NCBI GenBank assembly: GCA_026390735.1
Contig: JAPLFJ010000064.1
Location: 43,108 to 107,107 of the forward strand
Length of the DNA: 64,000 bases
Reading direction: 5' to 3'
From: Ignavibacteriota bacterium
GTDB taxonomy: Bacteria > Bacteroidota > Ignavibacteria > Tepidaquicellales > Tepidaquicellaceae
How positions within the stretch are numbered: position 1 is the stretch's first letter; every line of letters begins with the position of its first letter. The notes beneath the pieces are model-generated. The model was not told the DNA's origin. It did not search any database and saw nothing but the letters and a program-made list of their open reading frames with translations. Below are positions 27,149 through 35,961 of the stretch, one piece after another. Both the position numbers and the translations under genes were made by a program.

Positions 27149-27598
27149 TTAATATTCTAAGTTTGCATCTATCTCACACGATATAGTTATTGCTTTTTGC
27201 GGATTATCAGGGTCATTCGAATAAATTATAATCGTTTTTTCCTGATGCCCGTCTCTCCCCTGTGTGCTGAAATTAACCTTTATTTCACCGGATTCATTCT
27301 TATTGTATTCTTTCTGCTCGCCTACTGTTGCACCCGTGCAGCCGCAGGAAGTCTGTACTCTTTCAATTATCAGAATGGAATTACCCTTGTTCGTAAACTT
27401 GAAATTATACTGTAACTCAGGACCTCTTGGAACTTTACCGAAGTCGTGTGAGTCTTCTTTAAAAACAATCTTCGGCGCCTTTAAAGATGCCGTAAGTTTT
27501 GAGTTGTTCAGAACAAAGAACATTATTGTGAAAATAAAAGCCATACCTACAACAAAGTATGATGTTTTTCCTGCTTTTGAGTTTATGAAATTACTCAT
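27149..27598 (-). CDS. DUF1573 domain protein, membrane-anchored
   Basis: A 149-residue protein with one N-terminal membrane segment (TSYFVVGMAFIFTIMFFVL) and a periplasmic DUF1573 domain. The domain is an Ig-like (ASH/MSP-like) sandwich: DSHDFGKVPRGPELQYNFKF, TNKGNSILIIERVQTSCGCT and IIIYSNDPDNPQKAITISCE. The SCGC pair is the family signature and could bind metal or form a disulfide. It is the last gene of a three-gene minus-strand operon with a DoxX/MauE protein and a rhodanese. The operon ends in the bidirectional terminator. Confidence 0.9.
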   Translation of the reverse strand: MSNFINSKAGKTSYFVVGMAFIFTIMFFVLNNSKLTASLKAPKIVFKEDSHDFGKVPRGPELQYNFKFTNKGNSILIIERVQTSCGCTGATVGEQKEYNKNESGEIKVNFSTQGRDGHQEKTIIIYSNDPDNPQKAITISCEIDANLEY

Positions 27599-27622
27599 AT
27601 TAGTTTATCTCCTTTTAAGATT

Positions 27623-28090
27623 TTAATTTATTTCTTCTGCTGTGACTGTTTCCTGTGCTTTCTTTGTATCACTGAATTTATAAACAATGACCGCTCCTGC
27701 CAGCATAAACACGTCCTGTACTATTCTGTATATAATATCGCCTTTTGTAGATGTTTCTTCAAGTGAAAAACATCCGCAACTGATATCAAGCCCTCTTGCA
27801 AAAGCCGATATAAGGGCTGTTAAAAAAACTATTAACGATATTCCCGCTAACAAAGATGATGCTTTTTTGAATATTCCTGTAATTAAAAGTACACCCGTAA
27901 AAAACTCCACCCATGGCATTACTATTGCCATAATATTAACAAAGTATACCGGTAAAAATTCATACCTGAGTATTGCCTTTGCAAAATCTTCGGGTCTGAA
28001 TAACTTTCCCACTGAGGCATATATGAATATTACCCCAAGGATTATCCTTAATGAAATCTGAAAATATTTATTTGCTAAAAAATTTGTCAT
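27623..28090 (-). CDS. DoxX/MauE-family membrane protein
   Basis: The start chosen is the ATG at 28090, one base past the stop of the rhodanese gene; a longer frame would overlap that gene by 41 bases. The 155-residue protein has four hydrophobic segments and the family motifs RIILGVIFIYASVGKLFRPE, MPWVEFFTGVLLITGIF and DISCGCFSLEE. The CGCF pair faces the segment that in MauE/DoxX proteins is linked to disulfide or quinone chemistry. The neighbours (rhodanese, DUF1573) support a periplasmic thiol or sulfur role. Confidence 0.88.
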   Translation of the reverse strand: MTNFLANKYFQISLRIILGVIFIYASVGKLFRPEDFAKAILRYEFLPVYFVNIMAIVMPWVEFFTGVLLITGIFKKASSLLAGISLIVFLTALISAFARGLDISCGCFSLEETSTKGDIIYRIVQDVFMLAGAVIVYKFSDTKKAQETVTAEEIN

Positions 28091-28091
28091 G

Positions 28092-28673
28092 TTATGGTTG
28101 TACCGGAAATCCTTTCTCTTTCCATTCTGCAATTCCGCCCCTGTATATGTTTACACTGTTAAAACCAAGTCTCGCTATTTCATAAGCAAGGTCTATGCTC
28201 ACTTCGCATTTTCCGCCCTTGCAGTACACAACAATTATTCCGTCTTTGTTGTATTTCTTCATACTCTCTGACTTTTCATTAAAACCCTTGCTCCTGAATT
28301 CTTCGTAAGGCAGGTTAATTGAACCCTTTACGTGTACAGAGTCATACTCTTCTTTGGCTCTTGCATCCACAAACAACGCATTCCTGTCAAAAAGATTCTT
28401 TGCAAGTTCTACAGTAATATTCTCTGGCTCTATGAATCCTTCCTTGTTCTTCTTTCCTGTACTGCCAAGCATATTGTTGTTGTTCTTTTTCGTCGTTGTA
28501 TCGTATGGGTCGTTCACAAAACCGTCAACTGTTTTCTTCTGTTTTGCAGTATCAAGAGCATAAATATTCTTTTCAAGAATCAAAGGTATACCCTTCGGGT
28601 TGATTGCATTCGCCGCCAGCCCGGATATTACACTGATTACTATAATTATTAATATTTGTTTTGCTGTTTTCAT
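28092..28673 (-). CDS. Exported single-domain rhodanese
   Basis: A 193-residue protein with an N-terminal signal or anchor (KTAKQILIIIVISVISGLAA) and a rhodanese domain in residues 95-190. LFVDARAKEEYDSVHVKGSI and NLPYEEF lead to the active-site loop VYCKGGKCEVS, whose first Cys should carry the persulfide; a second Cys sits four residues after it. IYRGGIAEWKEKGFPV closes the domain. About 60 residues between signal and domain look disordered (Lys/Asn/Thr-rich). It is the first gene of the rhodanese-DoxX-DUF1573 operon and would act in the periplasm on sulfane sulfur or as a thiol carrier. Confidence 0.9.
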   Translation of the reverse strand: MKTAKQILIIIVISVISGLAANAINPKGIPLILEKNIYALDTAKQKKTVDGFVNDPYDTTTKKNNNNMLGSTGKKNKEGFIEPENITVELAKNLFDRNALFVDARAKEEYDSVHVKGSINLPYEEFRSKGFNEKSESMKKYNKDGIIVVYCKGGKCEVSIDLAYEIARLGFNSVNIYRGGIAEWKEKGFPVQP

Positions 28674-28701
28674 ATGTTCAAAAATAATCAGTATAATGTT
28701 A

Positions 28702-29757
28702 TTAATAAACTCTAAAAGAATTCGTCATTCCTATCGTGCTGTTGTATGCCTGTACTAAGTAATTATACCTGTTCTTTACGTTGTCGGATTCGTTGTTGTA
28801 TGCGTTTCCTTTCAACTTGCCGCCTTCGGATTTTTTAACGAAATCATCGCAGGCAGTTATAAAGTCAGATGCCATTTTAAGGAAGTAATCTTCAAAACTG
28901 TGTTTCAGGTATTTTGACTTGTCCGTGAAAGGTGCCGCAAGTACTTTTTCTTTTCCTGCTCCGAAATTCTTCTTGAATTCTTCCGCCATTGATTTGAACT
29001 TTGAAATATCTGAGTTTGGTTCAATTGCTGAAAATGTTTCGTAAAGCGGTTCTCCCTCGTCTATCGTCGCTTCAAGCATGTTCTGAAGAATCGCAACGGC
29101 TTTTTCGTCAGGGTTTGAAATATCATCAGGGTTCTTTACTACGCGTTTTGGTTTGTACTTCTTTAATACATCTCTGAATTTGTCAAAATTTCTGGAATAA
29201 TCATCGTACTTGTTCCTTATTTCATTGTCAAGTGTCTTTGCTTTTGATAAGTCATCCTTGAAGTTGTTGTCTTTGTAATATTCGTTTATCCTTACTGCCG
29301 ATTCCTTGTACGATTCTATGGATGTTATGAAATTCTTGAATGCTGTTTCTATTTCTTCCTTCATCGTCTCGTTCGATGTGCTTAACTTGCTTAATTCACC
29401 CCCGTCAAAATATGAACGTTTGTATTTCTTTAAGTTGTCTTCTATCTGGTTTATGTATACACTCGTGAAACTTATCGTTACAAAAGAATTCTTGTTTAAC
29501 TTTGAAGGTTCAGGTACCGACTGATAATATGTTTTCTGGTAACTGTCTACCGTTGGCGATATTGTGTTCAGTACATTAATGTACTTATTGTAAAATTCCA
29601 CATCATTTGCAGCAGGCTCGTCTCCGCTGTCGTCACTCCCGCCTTTACTCGTTTTCGTCTCTTTTTTTACATCATCAAACAACTTTGTGATCTTTGAACA
29701 TCCGAATAAAAACCCTGTTGAAATTAAAATTACAATTAATAGTTTTAAATGCCTCAT
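28702..29757 (-). CDS. DUF3829 lipoprotein (YiiG-like)
   Basis: A 351-residue lipoprotein: the signal ends LFGC (Cys20). A Ser/Gly/Asp-rich linker of about 30 residues follows, then a long all-helical domain (EFYNKYINVLNTISPTVDSY, TAFKNFITSIESYKESAVRI, EIRNKYDDYSRNFDKFRDVL) typical of DUF3829. Such proteins are periplasmic and have no known function. The gene lies 28 bases upstream (in minus-strand terms after ruvB, 12 bases) and may be co-transcribed with ruvB and the following rhodanese operon. Confidence 0.82.
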   Translation of the reverse strand: MRHLKLLIVILISTGFLFGCSKITKLFDDVKKETKTSKGGSDDSGDEPAANDVEFYNKYINVLNTISPTVDSYQKTYYQSVPEPSKLNKNSFVTISFTSVYINQIEDNLKKYKRSYFDGGELSKLSTSNETMKEEIETAFKNFITSIESYKESAVRINEYYKDNNFKDDLSKAKTLDNEIRNKYDDYSRNFDKFRDVLKKYKPKRVVKNPDDISNPDEKAVAILQNMLEATIDEGEPLYETFSAIEPNSDISKFKSMAEEFKKNFGAGKEKVLAAPFTDKSKYLKHSFEDYFLKMASDFITACDDFVKKSEGGKLKGNAYNNESDNVKNRYNYLVQAYNSTIGMTNSFRVY

Positions 29758-29769
29758 TGTCTTACCCCT

Positions 29770-30804
29770 TTATTGATTATCAAATAATGTATTACCTTTG
29801 TTCTTTTTAAGTTTTAAATGCTCGTATGCGAGCGGTGTTGCTTCTCTTCCTTTTGGAGTCCTCCTTATAAATCCTTCTATCAGTAAAAATGGTTCGTAAA
29901 CATCCTCAACCGTTCCTGTATCCTCTCCAATCGATGCCGCTATGGTCGAAAGTCCTACAGGCCCTCCGTTGTGTTTCAGTATAATCGTTTCAAGTATCTT
30001 CTTGTCTGTTGCATCAAGCCCGTGTTCGTCCACTCCCAGTGAATGAAGCGCATACTTTGCAATCTCAACGTCTATCGTCCCGTTTCCCTTTACTATCGCA
30101 AAATCCCTCGTGCGTCTGAGCAGTCTGTTCGCAATACGCGGTGTTGCACGGCTGCGTCTTGCAATCTCAAATGCACCTTCCTTCGTAATCTTTATCTTTA
30201 AAATTCCTGCTGAACGGTTAACTATGTCAACAAGGTTATCCGTTGAATAATATTCCAGTCTGCAGGTTATCCCGAACCTGTCAAGCATAGGCGATGACAG
30301 AAGTCCCTGCCTGGTAGTTGCACCGATTAAAGTAAACCTTTCCAGCTTTATCGGAATGCTTCTTGCCGCAGGTCCCTGGTCAATCATTATGTCAAGTTTG
30401 TATTCCTCCATTGCAGAATAAAGAAATTCTTCCACAACTTTTGGAATCCTGTGTATTTCGTCAATAAATAAAATCTGGTTTGTCTGAAGTTTTGTCAGCA
30501 TACCCGCAAGGTCACCAGGTTTTTCAATTATCGGTCCGGAAGTAGTTATTATGGAAGTCTTCAGTTCGTTCGCAATTATGTTCGCAAGTGTCGTCTTACC
30601 GAGTCCCGGAGGCCCCGTAAAAAGCACGTGGTCGAGTGATTCTCCGAGTTTCTTCGAACTCTGTATAAACACAGAAAGATTCTCTTTTATCTTCGCCTGT
30701 CCCGTAAAATCCTTAAAACTTTTCGGCCTTACTAACGATATATAATCTTTTTCATCATCGGGTTGAATATTCGGACTGTTCACACCTTTTCTTTCTTTAT
30801 CCAT
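29770..30804 (-). CDS. ruvB: Holliday junction branch migration helicase RuvB
   Basis: RuvB is the hexameric AAA+ motor that, with RuvA, drives branch migration of Holliday junctions. The 344-residue length is normal. The Walker A is FTGPPGLGKTTLA (residues 62-74), Walker B is ILFIDEIHRI (Asp115, Glu116), sensor 1 is FTLIGATTRQGLLSSPMLDR, and the arginine-finger region is RFGITCRLEYY. The C-terminal winged helix has HNGGPVGLSTIAASIGEDTG and FIRRTPKGREAT. No ruvA or ruvC is adjacent. The ATG start at 30804 faces the divergent TPR gene at 30935. Confidence 0.97.
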   Translation of the reverse strand: MDKERKGVNSPNIQPDDEKDYISLVRPKSFKDFTGQAKIKENLSVFIQSSKKLGESLDHVLFTGPPGLGKTTLANIIANELKTSIITTSGPIIEKPGDLAGMLTKLQTNQILFIDEIHRIPKVVEEFLYSAMEEYKLDIMIDQGPAARSIPIKLERFTLIGATTRQGLLSSPMLDRFGITCRLEYYSTDNLVDIVNRSAGILKIKITKEGAFEIARRSRATPRIANRLLRRTRDFAIVKGNGTIDVEIAKYALHSLGVDEHGLDATDKKILETIILKHNGGPVGLSTIAASIGEDTGTVEDVYEPFLLIEGFIRRTPKGREATPLAYEHLKLKKNKGNTLFDNQ

Positions 30805-30934
30805 TTGTCTGAAATTTTATTAAAAATAATGTTAAATTTGTTCACTTACAAATAATTAATTTGTATTATATTATAGTGTGCCTTCGGGAAAATTGTTTTG
30901 TGTCGCTTTTTTAAATAAATCTTAATCATATATT
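30805..30934. promoter_or_regulatory. Divergent promoter region, possible TAnnTTTG box for the TPR gene
   Basis: Between ruvB and the TPR gene the + strand carries TAAATTTG at 30833-30840, matching the Bacteroidota -7 consensus. The nearest upstream TTG (30805-30807) leaves a 25-base spacer, longer than the usual 17-23, so this is a weak call. No minus-strand box was found for ruvB. Confidence 0.3.
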
Positions 30935-31639
30935 ATGAAACAGCAAGCATTACTTATTTCGTTACTCCTTTTTGTTTCTGCCCTGGCTAATGGTCAGGTA
31001 ACTTTGGAAGAGAAGTTTGAAAAGTCTTGGAGTACTGAAGATACTACCGAAAAAAGAGTCCTTAGAGAAGAGATTGCTTCTGAATTTCCTGATTCTGAAT
31101 ACGGTCTTTTATGCAAAGCCTGGCTCCTTACTCTTAAAGGTGATAATACTTCTGCTTTGGATTTGTACTCAAAAGCTGTTTCGCTGAAAAGTGGTTTCTG
31201 GCAGGCATACTTTAACAGGGGAGTATTATATGGGGAGTTAGCTGATTATTCTAAAGCTGTCGCTGATTATTCGAAAACAATTGAACTGAATCCTGCGTTT
31301 GCTGATGCATATATTAACAGAGGAAATAATTACCAGGACCTTCAGGATTTCCCAAAGGCAATTTCTGATTATAATAAAGCTGTCAGCATAACCCCGAATG
31401 ACCTGGAGATATACTATAATCGCGGAAATGCTTTTTTGAACAGCAGTAAATTTGCAGACGCAGTCTCTGATTATACTAAAGCAATTTCTATGAATCCTGA
31501 TTTCGGAATCGCCTATTACAATCGCGGAGGTGCGTTTTATAGTATCGGCGATAAAACCAGGGCCTGTGAAGACTGGAATAAAGCATACACCCTCGGAATC
31601 CTGTTGGCAAAGCACGCACTGGATAGATTTTGTAAATAA
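30935..31639 (+). CDS. Exported TPR-repeat protein
   Basis: A 234-residue protein with a Sec signal (KQQALLISLLLFVSALANGQ) and about five tetratricopeptide repeats in tandem: AYFNRGVLYGELADYSKAVA, AYINRGNNYQDLQDFPKAIS, IYYNRGNAFLNSSKFADAVS and AYYNRGGAFYSIGDKTRACE, each followed by DY(S/T/N)KAI. The regular NRG spacing indicates recent internal duplication. Resembles the TPR protein at 26247 in architecture. The partner is unknown. Confidence 0.9.
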   Translation: MKQQALLISLLLFVSALANGQVTLEEKFEKSWSTEDTTEKRVLREEIASEFPDSEYGLLCKAWLLTLKGDNTSALDLYSKAVSLKSGFWQAYFNRGVLYGELADYSKAVADYSKTIELNPAFADAYINRGNNYQDLQDFPKAISDYNKAVSITPNDLEIYYNRGNAFLNSSKFADAVSDYTKAISMNPDFGIAYYNRGGAFYSIGDKTRACEDWNKAYTLGILLAKHALDRFCK

Positions 31640-31720
31640 TGTCGCTGAGCGGTATTCTTAAAATTCATTTCTGTATTGTGAAATGTTTTTGGTAAAACTT
31701 TTAATTTTAAATAATAAAAT

Positions 31721-32170
31721 ATGGCAGATGTAAATAAAGATAAGGGTAATCTTGCAAAAGAAGTTGAAATGTTAATCGTCGCACGGAAAATCCGTTATCT
31801 CGGTCTCGTGATTTTACTCGGTGTTTCGCTTATCTTTGTGATGGGACTTGTCGTTTCCGGCTCAAACATTAACCCTTCGCTTTATTATCTGAACGTTGCT
31901 TCCTTTATTTTCTGCCTTGTTCTCTGTGCCTTGTCCATACCGCTGAAAAATATGCTGATGAAGAAAGTAACTCTCGAAAAATTTGAAGCAAAGTACTTCA
32001 ATGCCTACGTTCTGCCCTATGCTCTCTGCGACTTTGGCGGTCTGCTCTGTATCACTACAAGTTTGTTCATTAACCAGAATATTATCTTTGCCGCCTTAGG
32101 TTACTTTGCTATGGCTTCTGCCGTTATCTATAACTTTCCTAAATTCGATGACCATAAACAGTTCAGATAA
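31721..32170 (+). CDS. Four-helix membrane protein of unknown function
   Basis: A 149-residue protein with a short charged N terminus and four predicted membrane segments (YLGLVILLGVSLIFVMGLVV, LYYLNVASFIFCLVLCALSI, CDFGGLLCITTSLFI, IIFAALGYFAMASAVIYNF). The charged loop KKVTLEKFEAKYFNAYV joins the two hairpins. I do not recognise the family. It is expressed alone, 81 bases after the TPR gene, and a T9SS cargo gene follows. Confidence 0.65.
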   Translation: MADVNKDKGNLAKEVEMLIVARKIRYLGLVILLGVSLIFVMGLVVSGSNINPSLYYLNVASFIFCLVLCALSIPLKNMLMKKVTLEKFEAKYFNAYVLPYALCDFGGLLCITTSLFINQNIIFAALGYFAMASAVIYNFPKFDDHKQFR

Positions 32171-32371
32171 ATACAGTATAAAGAAAAAATAACACGTTTG
32201 GGAGGGCAATAAATATATTGCTTTTCACACCTGTAATTATTAATTATTGTATGGAATAGTTGAAAACCTTCTGTTTGTTTTGGTTGTGATATTAAGCATC
32301 TATGGAAGTTTTTACGGGTTGACGGATTTTTAGATTAAAACTTATTTTTAAGAAAATAATATTTCCTCATT
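32171..32371. other. Spacer before a T9SS cargo gene
   Basis: A 200-base AT-rich spacer. It should hold the promoter of the gene at 32372, but no clear TAnnTTTG box is present. No gene is seen. Confidence 0.35.
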
Positions 32372-34033
32372 ATGAAAAAATCAGTTCTTTGGTCTTTGGT
32401 TTTACTGCTTGTCTTTGGTTTTGCGTTTATGAACGATAGCAGTAAGAGTTCAAACGGTGGTTATGTTTACCTGGATGTTAATAACCTGAAAAGCGGGTTT
32501 ACTAATTCAGGTGTTTTTAACAGAGATACTACCAATGTTGCCTGTGGTCTCGAATGGCCTAAAGCATCAGGAAAATTTGTTTGCTTTACAAGCGGTCTTA
32601 CAATGGCCTGTTACATTAATGGTCAGTTTGCTATGACGGCTGGCTCCTACAAGGGAGAATACGCACCCGGCTATGTTCTCAACGGACATTATGCCACAAA
32701 CTCTAACTTTAAATTCTATAAAGTTACCCGTGGTGATAATTCAGGTACTAATCCTGACTGGGCTAACTGGGGTCTTATGGTTCCTTACGGTGCACCGTGG
32801 ACTGATGTTAATCATAACGGTATTTATGATCCTTCAGTCGATACTCCGGGTGTTCATGGCGCAAGCCAGACTATCTTTATTTGTCTCACTGATGCCGATT
32901 CAAGCAGTCACGATATAGGTGAAGGTTTTGGTGGCGGTATTAAAGACCCGTTAATGTTGTCCGAAGTTCATCTTACTGCCTGGGCTTATACAAAAAATTC
33001 CATTAAAGATGTTCAGTTCATAAAGTATGAGGTTATTAATAAAAATACCGTTGCCTGGGACAGTACTATTCTTTCTATTATAAGCGACCCTGACCTTGGT
33101 ACGGCTACTGATGATTATATTGGATGCGACACAGTTCGCGATATGCCTTATTGCTACAACGCCAACCCGACTGACCTTATTTATGGTTTTGCACCTCCGG
33201 CTTATGGTATGATGTTCCTCCAGGGAATGGTTAGAAAAGATGTAACTCCAAACGTTAATCTCGGAATGACTGCAAGTAATTATTTCACTAATACAGGCAG
33301 TGCTCCTCCGCCCTGTGAAAGCGACCCGAACGGTGAACCAATTCCCGCTTATAATATTATGAAAGGTTTTAAAAAAGATTTAACCTGGTGGTTGAACCCA
33401 CTGGCTTCGGGTTCGATGAAAACCAAGTTCACTTATCCAGGAAGTCCTGAAACCAATACAGGATGGACAGAATCAAAAGGCAGTATCCTTAACTGTGGCG
33501 GAGATACAAACACAATCTATTATAACACTCCTAACATTGCGGGCGACAGAAGGTTCACAATTAACAGCGGACCTTTAAAGGTGAATCCCGGTGATACACA
33601 GAAGATTATCGTTGCTCAGATGGTTGCCAGAGGAATTACTAACAGAAATTCCGTCGGGAATCTTCGTGATCTTGCAGACACTGCAATCGCAATTTATAAC
33701 GGCGGATTTAATGTCGGTATTATTCCTGTTAATAATTCTGTCCCAGCATTATTAAATTTACACCAGAACTATCCGAATCCGTTTAATCCCGTTACAAGAA
33801 TTAAATTTGATGTACCCAATATGTCGTCCCCCAATGGCATCATCGGGAATCCCGTATTATTAAAAGTTTTCGACATCACAGGCCGCGAAGTCTCCACTCT
33901 CATAAATGAAAAACTCCAGCCTGGGTCATACGAAGTAACATTTGACGGTAGCAATCTGAATTCAGGTATTTATTTCTATCAGCTTATATCAGGTAACTTT
34001 AAGGAAACAAGAAAACTTATTCTTTTAAAGTAA
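32372..34033 (+). CDS. T9SS type A sorting domain protein with calcium-loop motif
   Basis: A 553-residue secreted protein. The signal is KKSVLWSLVLLLVFGFAFM. The body has no catalytic motif I know; it contains a DVNHNGIYDPSVD loop near residue 150 that resembles a dockerin or thrombospondin type calcium site, and repeated aromatic/Gly-rich strands. The last 80 residues are a T9SS sorting domain: NLHQNYPNPFNPVTRIKFDV, KVFDITGREVSTLIN, FDGSNLNSGIYFYQL and the terminal RKLILLK. This architecture (large cargo of unknown function with the type A tail) is very common in Ignavibacteria. A terminator follows 22 bases after the stop. Confidence 0.85.
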   Translation: MKKSVLWSLVLLLVFGFAFMNDSSKSSNGGYVYLDVNNLKSGFTNSGVFNRDTTNVACGLEWPKASGKFVCFTSGLTMACYINGQFAMTAGSYKGEYAPGYVLNGHYATNSNFKFYKVTRGDNSGTNPDWANWGLMVPYGAPWTDVNHNGIYDPSVDTPGVHGASQTIFICLTDADSSSHDIGEGFGGGIKDPLMLSEVHLTAWAYTKNSIKDVQFIKYEVINKNTVAWDSTILSIISDPDLGTATDDYIGCDTVRDMPYCYNANPTDLIYGFAPPAYGMMFLQGMVRKDVTPNVNLGMTASNYFTNTGSAPPPCESDPNGEPIPAYNIMKGFKKDLTWWLNPLASGSMKTKFTYPGSPETNTGWTESKGSILNCGGDTNTIYYNTPNIAGDRRFTINSGPLKVNPGDTQKIIVAQMVARGITNRNSVGNLRDLADTAIAIYNGGFNVGIIPVNNSVPALLNLHQNYPNPFNPVTRIKFDVPNMSSPNGIIGNPVLLKVFDITGREVSTLINEKLQPGSYEVTFDGSNLNSGIYFYQLISGNFKETRKLILLK

Positions 34034-34054
34034 ATCAGAACTGTTTGTATTTTT

Positions 34055-34090
34055 AAAGCTCCGTAAGCTAACTTGAGGAGCTTTTCTCTT
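34055..34090 (+). terminator. Rho-independent terminator
   Basis: An 8-bp stem (34055-34062 with 34077-34084) with a 14-nt loop, then TTTT. It closes the T9SS cargo gene. Confidence 0.7.
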
Positions 34091-34329
34091 ATACATCCTT
34101 TTTACTTCTCCTATTTCTCTGCTCAACTTTTGCAATATTTATTTTAGTCTTTTCCCCGAATGACTCTTTGACCTGTTTCTTCTTATTCTCTTAGCCTGAA
34201 AACTAATCCGCGAAAATCGGTTCTTATCGTCTTTAATCTGTGTTCAAATCCCTATCTTTTCCTCATACATCCTTTTTACTTTACATTTAAGTTTATTTTT
34301 GCAATCTTATTGTCTTAAAAGGAGAAACA
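34091..34329. other. Spacer before the SPFH/zinc-ribbon module
   Basis: Most of this stretch is a degraded relative of the phased intergenic repeats found elsewhere (AATCCGCGAAAATCGG and AATCTGTG around 34205-34245, and two copies of ATACATCCTTTTTACTT near 34091 and 34265). A TATTTTTG box at 34294-34301 fits the Bacteroidota -7 consensus, but no TTG is seen at -33. An AAAGGAG ribosome site lies just before the start of the next gene. Confidence 0.45.
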
Positions 34330-34854
34330 ATGGATTTACAGTCAAAACTTAATCAGGTGAAGGGTAATGAATCCTTTCTTGAAAAAATTAAAAGAGTCAT
34401 TCCGGGATACGACGGTTATGTTAACCGCGATAATTCCCGCGAACTCGATACGATTCTCAGAAATCAACTTGCAGTTCAACTAGATGTCAATAAACAAAAG
34501 ATATCAAATACCGTCACTAATCTTTCTGCTAACGGTAAACTCTTTGAAGTTTCCAACATTGACAGAATAGATAAAAAGAACGAGACCGCGATCGCAAAGT
34601 TTAAATCTGCCGCACGCGGATACAGCGGTGCTTTCGATGTCATAAAGGTTAAAGAAGATAAACTGACTATGCTCTATCAGTTTGATGAATCGCTTCTTAA
34701 CAGTGTCCAGACCGTTAACGGACTTTTCGCTGAAATGGAATCCCTTAGCAGTGCAAACGGCGACCTGAAAGAAGTAATCGCAAAGATAAGTGCAATTCTC
34801 GACGAACTCATTCTTAAGTTCAATGAGCGCGAAAATATACTGAATACTTTGTAA
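34330..34854 (+). CDS. Helical coiled-coil protein, first gene of SPFH/zinc-ribbon module
   Basis: A 174-residue cytoplasmic, probably all-helical protein with a strong AAAGGAG ribosome site. The distinctive N-terminal motif is FLEKIKRVIPGYDGYVNRDN followed by SRELDTILRNQLA. The rest is heptad-like (LNSVQTVNGLFAEMESLSS, LKEVIAKISAILDELILKF). From memory, proteins with the IPGYxGY-(x)n-RE-D motif occur next to SPFH proteins in several phyla, but I cannot name the family. In the B. subtilis ydjFGHI operon this position is taken by the PspA-like YdjF, so a PspA-like role is possible though not shown. The SPFH gene follows after 84 bases. Confidence 0.6.
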   Translation: MDLQSKLNQVKGNESFLEKIKRVIPGYDGYVNRDNSRELDTILRNQLAVQLDVNKQKISNTVTNLSANGKLFEVSNIDRIDKKNETAIAKFKSAARGYSGAFDVIKVKEDKLTMLYQFDESLLNSVQTVNGLFAEMESLSSANGDLKEVIAKISAILDELILKFNERENILNTL

Positions 34855-34938
34855 GAAACATTTCATTGATTTTATAGTATAATGATTTGTGATTAAAAAT
34901 TTAACATTTAAAATTTATAATTTAAAATTTAACATAAC

Positions 34939-35934
34939 ATGGCATTAATAGACGTAATTCAATTTTTCGATGAAACCGGAAGAACTATGGTGCATCGCGA
35001 ACCGCAGGACGGTTCATCAGACTACAGACTCGGAACTCAGTTAATAGTTCAGGAAGGTCAGACCGCTCTTTTCTACAGAGACGGAAAAGTCCTCGATGAA
35101 TTCGGACCTGGTCGTCATACTCTTACTACCGAGAATATTCCGTTCCTGACAAAGTTGATCAGCCTTCCATTCGGCGGCAAGTCACCTTTCCAGGCTCAGG
35201 TTTATTTCGTTTCTCAGAAGAAGTTTATTGATTTAAAATGGGGGACTAAGTCACCTATTAATTTCCGTGACTCTGAACTTACTTTCGTTCAACTTCGTGC
35301 TTCAGGTAAATTCTCTATCCGTATTAAGGATTCAAGATTGTTTATGTCTGAACTCGTAGCTACGCAGGGTCTTTTCTCAACAAACGAAGTTGAAGATTAT
35401 TTAAGAGATGGTATCGTTTCAAGACTTAATACAGTTCTCGGTCAGAACCTGAAAACCATTTTCGACCTTGCTCAGTTCTATCCGCAGATTGAAACAGGCG
35501 TAAAAGCAGCCGTTACAGATTTCTTCACTTCACATGGAATTGAACTTACTGACTTTATCATAGTCGGTATCGTTCCGCCTGAAGAAGTACAGGAAAAAAT
35601 TAACGAGAGAAGTTCTATGGGCGCAGTCGGAAACCTCGACTCTTACATGAAGTTCAAGGCAGCTCAGTCACTCGAGAAAGCAGCTGAAAACGAAGGCGGT
35701 GGCGGTATGGCAGGACTTGGCGCAGGTATGGGAGCAGGTATGCTTATGGCTAATATGATGGGCAATATGACTCAGGGTGTTAATCAGCAGAACAATCAGC
35801 AGCAGGCAGCTCCTAAGATGACTATGGACGAAATAATGTCAGCTATTGAAAAACTCGGCAAAATGAAAGAAATGGGATTGATAACACAGGAAGAATTTGA
35901 TACTAAGAAGAAAGAACTTCTTGCAAAGATGTAA
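34939..35934 (+). CDS. SPFH (virion-core-type, YdjI-like) protein with C-terminal SHOCT motif
   Basis: A 331-residue protein. Residues 1-225 are an SPFH-like domain of the YdjI class, with [34 protein letters not shown] and [20 protein letters not shown]. This is followed by a helical part ([19 protein letters not shown]), a Gly/Met-rich linker ([18 protein letters not shown]) and a SHOCT-type helical hairpin at the end ([20 protein letters not shown]). SHOCT motifs are short oligomerisation or targeting modules. There is no N-terminal anchor, so membrane contact would come through partners, perhaps the zinc-ribbon membrane proteins encoded next. SPFH proteins usually form membrane microdomains linked to envelope stress. 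Confidence 0.85.
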   Translation: MALIDVIQFFDETGRTMVHREPQDGSSDYRLGTQLIVQEGQTALFYRDGKVLDEFGPGRHTLTTENIPFLTKLISLPFGGKSPFQAQVYFVSQKKFIDLKWGTKSPINFRDSELTFVQLRASGKFSIRIKDSRLFMSELVATQGLFSTNEVEDYLRDGIVSRLNTVLGQNLKTIFDLAQFYPQIETGVKAAVTDFFTSHGIELTDFIIVGIVPPEEVQEKINERSSMGAVGNLDSYMKFKAAQSLEKAAENEGGGGMAGLGAGMGAGMLMANMMGNMTQGVNQQNNQQQAAPKMTMDEIMSAIEKLGKMKEMGLITQEEFDTKKKELLAKM

Positions 35935-35961
35935 TAACGATTTATACTTAAAATTAAAACA

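Noticed and set aside
34205..34245. Possible tRNA T-arm (GTTCAAATCC)
   Set aside because: No acceptor stem, anticodon arm or D-arm can be folded around it; it belongs to a degraded intergenic repeat.
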